Under the pieces are notes generated by a model that made no database searches, had not been told where the DNA came from, and saw only the letters and a list, made by a program, of their open reading frames with translations. Of a stretch of DNA of 64,000 bases, positions 60,836-64,000 are shown piece by piece. The stretch is from JAIVJZ01 sp035645695 (GTDB lineage: Bacteria > Acidobacteriota > Blastocatellia > Pyrinomonadales > Pyrinomonadaceae), in NCBI GenBank assembly GCA_035645695.1, contig DASQMC010000035.1:54491-118490 (forward strand). Direction: 5' to 3'. Position 1 is the first letter of the stretch. Every line of letters begins with the position of its first letter. The position numbers and the translations under genes are program-made.

Positions 60836-61504
60836 ATGGCAATCGGAACAATACATTTCGCGGCGATGATGCCGGGCGACCTCCAGACGCCGCTCGCCGG
60901 GCACGAGGCCGCAGGAAGCGAACATTTCGCCCTGCTCGTCGCTCGCGCCCGCGCCGGCGACGCGACGGCCTTCGAGCGGATCATGTTGGAGACCGAGCGC
61001 CGGGTGGTCGGCGTCGCGTGGCGCATGCTCGGCAACCGCGAGGACGCGCGCGACGCCGCACAGGAAGTCTTCCTCCGCGTCTACAAATATCTCGACCGCT
61101 ACAAGCCCGAACAGGATTTCAACGGCTGGCTCTACCGCATCACGATCAACGTCTGTCGCGACATCATGCGTAAACGCGGCACAAGGCTTGGCGGCACGCA
61201 GTTCGGCCCGCGCCCCGGCGAGGATGAACGCATCGCGCCGCAGGCCGCCGCAAGCGACGTGAACGCCGAGGAGAACGCCATTCGCGCGCAGCAACGCGCG
61301 CTGCTCCTGTCCGCGCTCCAGACGTTGCCGGAGAAAGAACGCGCCGCGCTCGTCTTGCGCGATCTCGAAGGCTTGACCACGGAGGAGGTGGCGCGCGTGC
61401 TGCATTCGCGCCCGGTGACGGTGCGCTCGCAAATCAGTTCGGCGCGCGCGAAACTCAAGATTCACTGCGAACGTTTGCTGCGCAGAGACGGGAAGAGAGT
61501 TTAA
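60836..61504 (+). CDS. ECF-type RNA polymerase sigma factor
   Basis: 222 residues from the ATG at 60836; a GTG at 60812 is also possible. Region 2 is DAAQEVFLRVYKYLDRYKPE with FNGWLYRITINVCRDI, and region 4 is LPEKERAALVLRDLEGLTTE followed by VTVRSQISSARAKL. It is RpoE-like. The gene downstream is a zf-HC2 anti-sigma only 4 bases away, so the pair is a regulatory unit. The candidate promoter motif of the first ECF pair is not found in front of it. Confidence 0.93.
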   Translation: MAIGTIHFAAMMPGDLQTPLAGHEAAGSEHFALLVARARAGDATAFERIMLETERRVVGVAWRMLGNREDARDAAQEVFLRVYKYLDRYKPEQDFNGWLYRITINVCRDIMRKRGTRLGGTQFGPRPGEDERIAPQAAASDVNAEENAIRAQQRALLLSALQTLPEKERAALVLRDLEGLTTEEVARVLHSRPVTVRSQISSARAKLKIHCERLLRRDGKRV

Positions 61505-61508
61505 GATT

Positions 61509-62330
61509 ATGAAATGCACACGCATCGAAAAGTTTCTGCCCCTCTATGTCGCGGGCGATCTTGCAGTGCGGCGGACGCGCGCCATCGGGAACCACCTGGC
61601 GACGTGCGAAAAGTGTCGCCTCAACGCCCTTGAATATCAGGCGAGCCGGGATATGTTTTGCGCGGCCACCCTTGCGCCTGATTTCGAGGGCGCATTCTAC
61701 GAGGAGATCAGAGATTCCGTGCTTGCTCAAATCAAGCGCGAACGCATGCTCGCGCCGCCTTCGGCATTCGCAAAACTCTTCAACCCGCGCCTCGCTTATG
61801 CCGCGTCGCTGATCTTGTTTCTCATCGCCGCGCTCGCGCTTCAAGGCTCTCTACGCCGCACGCCCGACGGCGGCGGGAGAGATGAAATAATCGCAGCCGT
61901 GAACGCTGAACGCCCAACAACCCCGGCCGCAATAAAGACCGCGCAAGCGTCCCGGCAGGAAAGCAACACCCGTCTGCTCCCCCCGCCGTTTAAAGCGAGC
62001 ACGCGCAGCGCGACCGGCAAGCGGCATCGAGCGGCGATACGGGCGCCGGGCGCTGCCCGCGCGGAAATGGCGAGAGGGCGCAACGAAGTGCGGCCGAATT
62101 CATCTACGGCGCAGTACGCTACTTTAACCGCCGGACAAAATCCGCCCGCGACGAGCGACGAAGCGACGAAGCGCGCGAACGCCGTAGAGATAAACGCCGC
62201 GAGCGTCAACGAGAGCGAGCCCCGCGCGCAACTCGAAGTCTCGCGCATCGAGATTCAAACATCCGACCCGAACATACGCATCATCTGGCTGTCGCCCGTT
62301 GCCGACAACGCGCCACACCTGTTGAAGTAA
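61509..62330 (+). CDS. zf-HC2-type anti-sigma factor (membrane)
   Basis: 273 residues starting 4 bases after the sigma factor stop. N-terminal domain CTRIEKFLPLYVAGDL and HLATCEKCRLNA (HxxxCxxC) bind zinc and the sigma factor. Transmembrane helix about residues 97-113 (YAASLILFLIAALALQG). The C-terminal periplasmic part is Arg/Ala/Thr-rich and unstructured up to about 240, then ends with LEVSRIEIQTSDPNIRIIWL. The signal sensed is unknown. Confidence 0.88.
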   Translation: MKCTRIEKFLPLYVAGDLAVRRTRAIGNHLATCEKCRLNALEYQASRDMFCAATLAPDFEGAFYEEIRDSVLAQIKRERMLAPPSAFAKLFNPRLAYAASLILFLIAALALQGSLRRTPDGGGRDEIIAAVNAERPTTPAAIKTAQASRQESNTRLLPPPFKASTRSATGKRHRAAIRAPGAARAEMARGRNEVRPNSSTAQYATLTAGQNPPATSDEATKRANAVEINAASVNESEPRAQLEVSRIEIQTSDPNIRIIWLSPVADNAPHLLK

Positions 62331-62369
62331 AAAGTTCAAGGTCAGGCTGACAGGTAAACAGGAGAGATT

Positions 62370-63173
62370 ATGTTCTCATTCAAACTCAGAATCGTCGCCG
62401 CGTTCGTGTTCGCGCTCGGTTGCGTCCACGTCGCCGCGGCGCAACAGGCGGACACGCAACAGACCCCTGAACCGCAGGACAAATTTGTCACCCACACCAA
62501 TTTCAAGAATCGCGTCTTTGAATTGAAATATCGCGATCCTGAAACGTTGTACTCGGTTATCAGTCTGCTGACGAGCGGGCATAAGGGCGCGCAGGCGTCT
62601 TACAATCGCAACTTCAAAACGCTGACCGTGCGCGACTTTCCCGAAAACATCGCGACTATCGAAGAGGCTTTAAAGCGCCTCGACACGCCTGACGCGCCGC
62701 GCCCCGACATCGAGTTGCGCATGCATGTGCTCATCGCGTCGAACGCGGCGAGCGGCGCGAATCAATACCCGGCCGATTTGCGCGATGTCATCGGGCAGTT
62801 GCAGGCCACTCTTAATTTCAAGAGTTATCACCTGCTGACCTCGATCCTCCAGCGTGCCAAAGACCGGCCCGGCCTATCGCCCGGCATCGTACAGGGCGAG
62901 GGCGTGGCGCAGTTGAACTTGCCCGGCGAAAACGCGCCGCGTGATTTCAACTATAACTTCCAAGCCAGCTCGCTCACGTTGAGCACCACCCCGGCGGGCG
63001 TGACGACCGTGCAACTGGGACACTTTACTTTCGGAATTAACGGCAAGGAAGGCTACAAGGCCATCGTGCGCGGCGATGTGGGCGTGCGCGACGGCGAAAA
63101 GGTCGTCGTCGGCACGGCCGGACTTCGCGACAAAGCCCTGATCCTCGTGCTCACGGCGAAACTGATCAAGTAG
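62370..63173 (+). CDS. Exported protein with secretin short-domain (N1/NolW-like) region
   Basis: 267 residues, GGAGAG before the ATG. Signal peptide ends near VAAAQQ. Residues about 45-115 (VFELKYRDPETLYSVISLLT, KTLTVRDFPENIATIEEALKRLDTP) match the N1-type ring-building domain of secretins such as GspD/PilQ. The remainder (about 120-267) is a beta-rich region that lacks the secretin pore signature. It is 39 bases after the anti-sigma gene, so the three may form one operon. Confidence 0.75.
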   Translation: MFSFKLRIVAAFVFALGCVHVAAAQQADTQQTPEPQDKFVTHTNFKNRVFELKYRDPETLYSVISLLTSGHKGAQASYNRNFKTLTVRDFPENIATIEEALKRLDTPDAPRPDIELRMHVLIASNAASGANQYPADLRDVIGQLQATLNFKSYHLLTSILQRAKDRPGLSPGIVQGEGVAQLNLPGENAPRDFNYNFQASSLTLSTTPAGVTTVQLGHFTFGINGKEGYKAIVRGDVGVRDGEKVVVGTAGLRDKALILVLTAKLIK

Positions 63174-63203
63174 AAGTAGAAGTAGAAGTAGAAGTAGAAG
63201 TAG
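63168..63203 (+). repeat. Six AAGTAG hexamers beginning at a stop codon
   Basis: The last sense codon (AAG, Lys) and stop (TAG) are repeated six times in frame as AAGTAG. Confidence 0.97.
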
Positions 63204-63285
63204 AGAAGACGAACGCGGAATGAAGAAAGTTGATCTTCATTCCGCGTTCATCGTTCCTGCTTCATACTTACCTTCGTGCTTTCCG
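63204..63285. repeat. Word-repeat hairpin between convergent genes
   Basis: GAACGCGGAATGAAG (63211-63225) and its inverse CTTCATTCCGCGTTC (63235-63249) are followed by ATCGTTCCTGCTTCAT. The words match the AACGATGAA/GAACGCGGA family at 46305. Confidence 0.85.
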
Positions 63286-63939
63286 TTACCGCAGTATCGG
63301 GTGCGCGCCGCCGCGCGTGTGGTCGGAAGTTTCCTGAAAGCGGCGACGGTCGTTGTGGTAGAGGATCAGATGTTCGCCTTCGTAGCGGACGACGTTCGCC
63401 ATGCGCCCGAAGTCGCGTTCGTGCTCGGCGACGACGAGCGCGGCGGGGCTGTAAGAAGAAACCATCCCGGCCGCGAAGATTGCGCCGCCACGGTCGTAGA
63501 CGCTGCCCGCGTAGACGCCCGCGCCGAAGGACATGTCGGGCGAGTAAGCGCCCGTGCTGTCGCGCGTGCGGTCGGCCTGCGCGATGAAGACGACGTAATC
63601 GCTATGGTTGAGACCCGCGCGATAACCGGCGCGGCGCGCGGCCGTGAAGAGATCGGATAATCCCGCGTCGATTGCGCCGAGGGCTGCCCCGCTCGGCCGG
63701 TTCACCGCGCCGACGCGCGCGCCGCGCGGCGTCTCCGTAAAGTAGTTGAAACGATCTCGCGTGTAGGACTCGGCGCGGGCGATGGTGCCGCGGTCAACGC
63801 TCACCTGCCGGACGTTCCTGCGCTGCGTGTTCATGCGTTGCGCGCTTGCGCCGTGCAACAAATTTCCGCCGAGCAATAAGGCGCAGGCGATTGCCCCGAG
63901 GGCGACGCCGAACGTGATTTTGCGTGTGTAGTTCCTCAT
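63286..63939 (-). CDS. Exported protein of unknown function
   Basis: 217 residues, GGGGATCGGAAG before the ATG at 63939. Signal peptide (ITFGVALGAIACALLLGGN, ending near GASAQ). The mature part has no known domain to my eye. It contains GLSDLFTAARRAGYRAGLNH, YVVFIAQADRTRDSTGAYSP and MSFGAGVYAGSVYDRGGAIF. Convergent with the secretin-like gene. Confidence 0.7.
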   Translation of the reverse strand: MRNYTRKITFGVALGAIACALLLGGNLLHGASAQRMNTQRRNVRQVSVDRGTIARAESYTRDRFNYFTETPRGARVGAVNRPSGAALGAIDAGLSDLFTAARRAGYRAGLNHSDYVVFIAQADRTRDSTGAYSPDMSFGAGVYAGSVYDRGGAIFAAGMVSSYSPAALVVAEHERDFGRMANVVRYEGEHLILYHNDRRRFQETSDHTRGGAHPILR

Positions 63940-64000
63940 CTTCCGATCCCCCGTGAACTCTTAAAAGCCTTGATGCCCTTTCAAAAACGACGGCTTACGT

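Noticed and set aside
63168..63203. AAGTAG array as a CRISPR
   Set aside because: Units are 6 bp and directly adjacent with no spacers.

Overview
The window is GC-rich DNA from a Gram-negative-type bacterium, most likely an Acidobacteriota member (Blastocatellia-like). This is an inference from gene content: several CRTAC1-type FG-GAP/UnbV proteins, DUF4097 'adhesin-like' proteins, a TonB receptor fragment of the large acidobacterial type, carboxypeptidase-regulatory-like secreted proteins, ECF sigma/zf-HC2 pairs and an AMIN-CBM9 protein. No rRNA or other decisive phylogenetic marker is present.

Layout. 1-9.4 kb: a minus-strand envelope block with a partial AMIN/CBM9-like protein, three DUF4097 proteins, an unknown exported protein, and an ECF sigma factor translationally coupled to a zf-HC2 anti-sigma. 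9.6-14.9 kb: a plus-strand haem block (hemE, three small unknown genes, hemH, hemY). 15-17.5 kb: a MoxR ATPase with a DUF58 partner. 17.8-22 kb: a type IV pilin-like protein, tRNA-Val(CAC), two DUF6916 proteins, a GNAT acetyltransferase and three tandem tail-collar (microcystin-dependent-protein type) genes. 22.3-28.2 kb: one 1949-residue surface protein. 28.4-41.2 kb: carbohydrate genes, with a broken GH15 glucoamylase-esterase, an xylFGH-type sugar ABC transporter carrying an NTF2-like gene, a GH13 amylase, malQ, an IS200/RAYT transposase remnant and a GH13-related remnant. 41.3-46.3 kb: cytochrome c, a TPR protein, a 5'-truncated TonB receptor and a nitrilase-family amidohydrolase. 46.4-58.4 kb: four CRTAC1-family proteins. 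58.5-64 kb: a GNAT enzyme, an S41 peptidase, a second ECF sigma/anti-sigma pair, a secretin-domain-like exported protein and an exported protein of unknown function.

The strongest unusual signal is at 51124-54135. Here a CRTAC1-thioredoxin fusion is read in one continuous frame through a single UGA at 52293-52291. The UGA is followed at the right distance by a perfect stem whose AGGUC-containing loop resembles the E. coli fdhF SECIS. I read it as a probable selenoprotein, with Sec at residue 615.

Two pervasive repeat phenomena also stand out. The first is a set of short tandem duplications anchored on start or stop codons (hemH, hemY, DUF6916, amylase, malQ, TonB, CRTAC1 and secretin-like genes). 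The second is a set of long intergenic inverted repeats built from tandem short 'words' (for example AACGATGAA). One element of this kind lies in frame inside a 1301-residue protein, and another supplies that protein's last residues. A RAYT remnant with covarying REP hairpins and several genes with internal deletions (GH15, GH13, TonB receptor) suggest a genome shaped by repeat-mediated rearrangement, or partly by misassembly.
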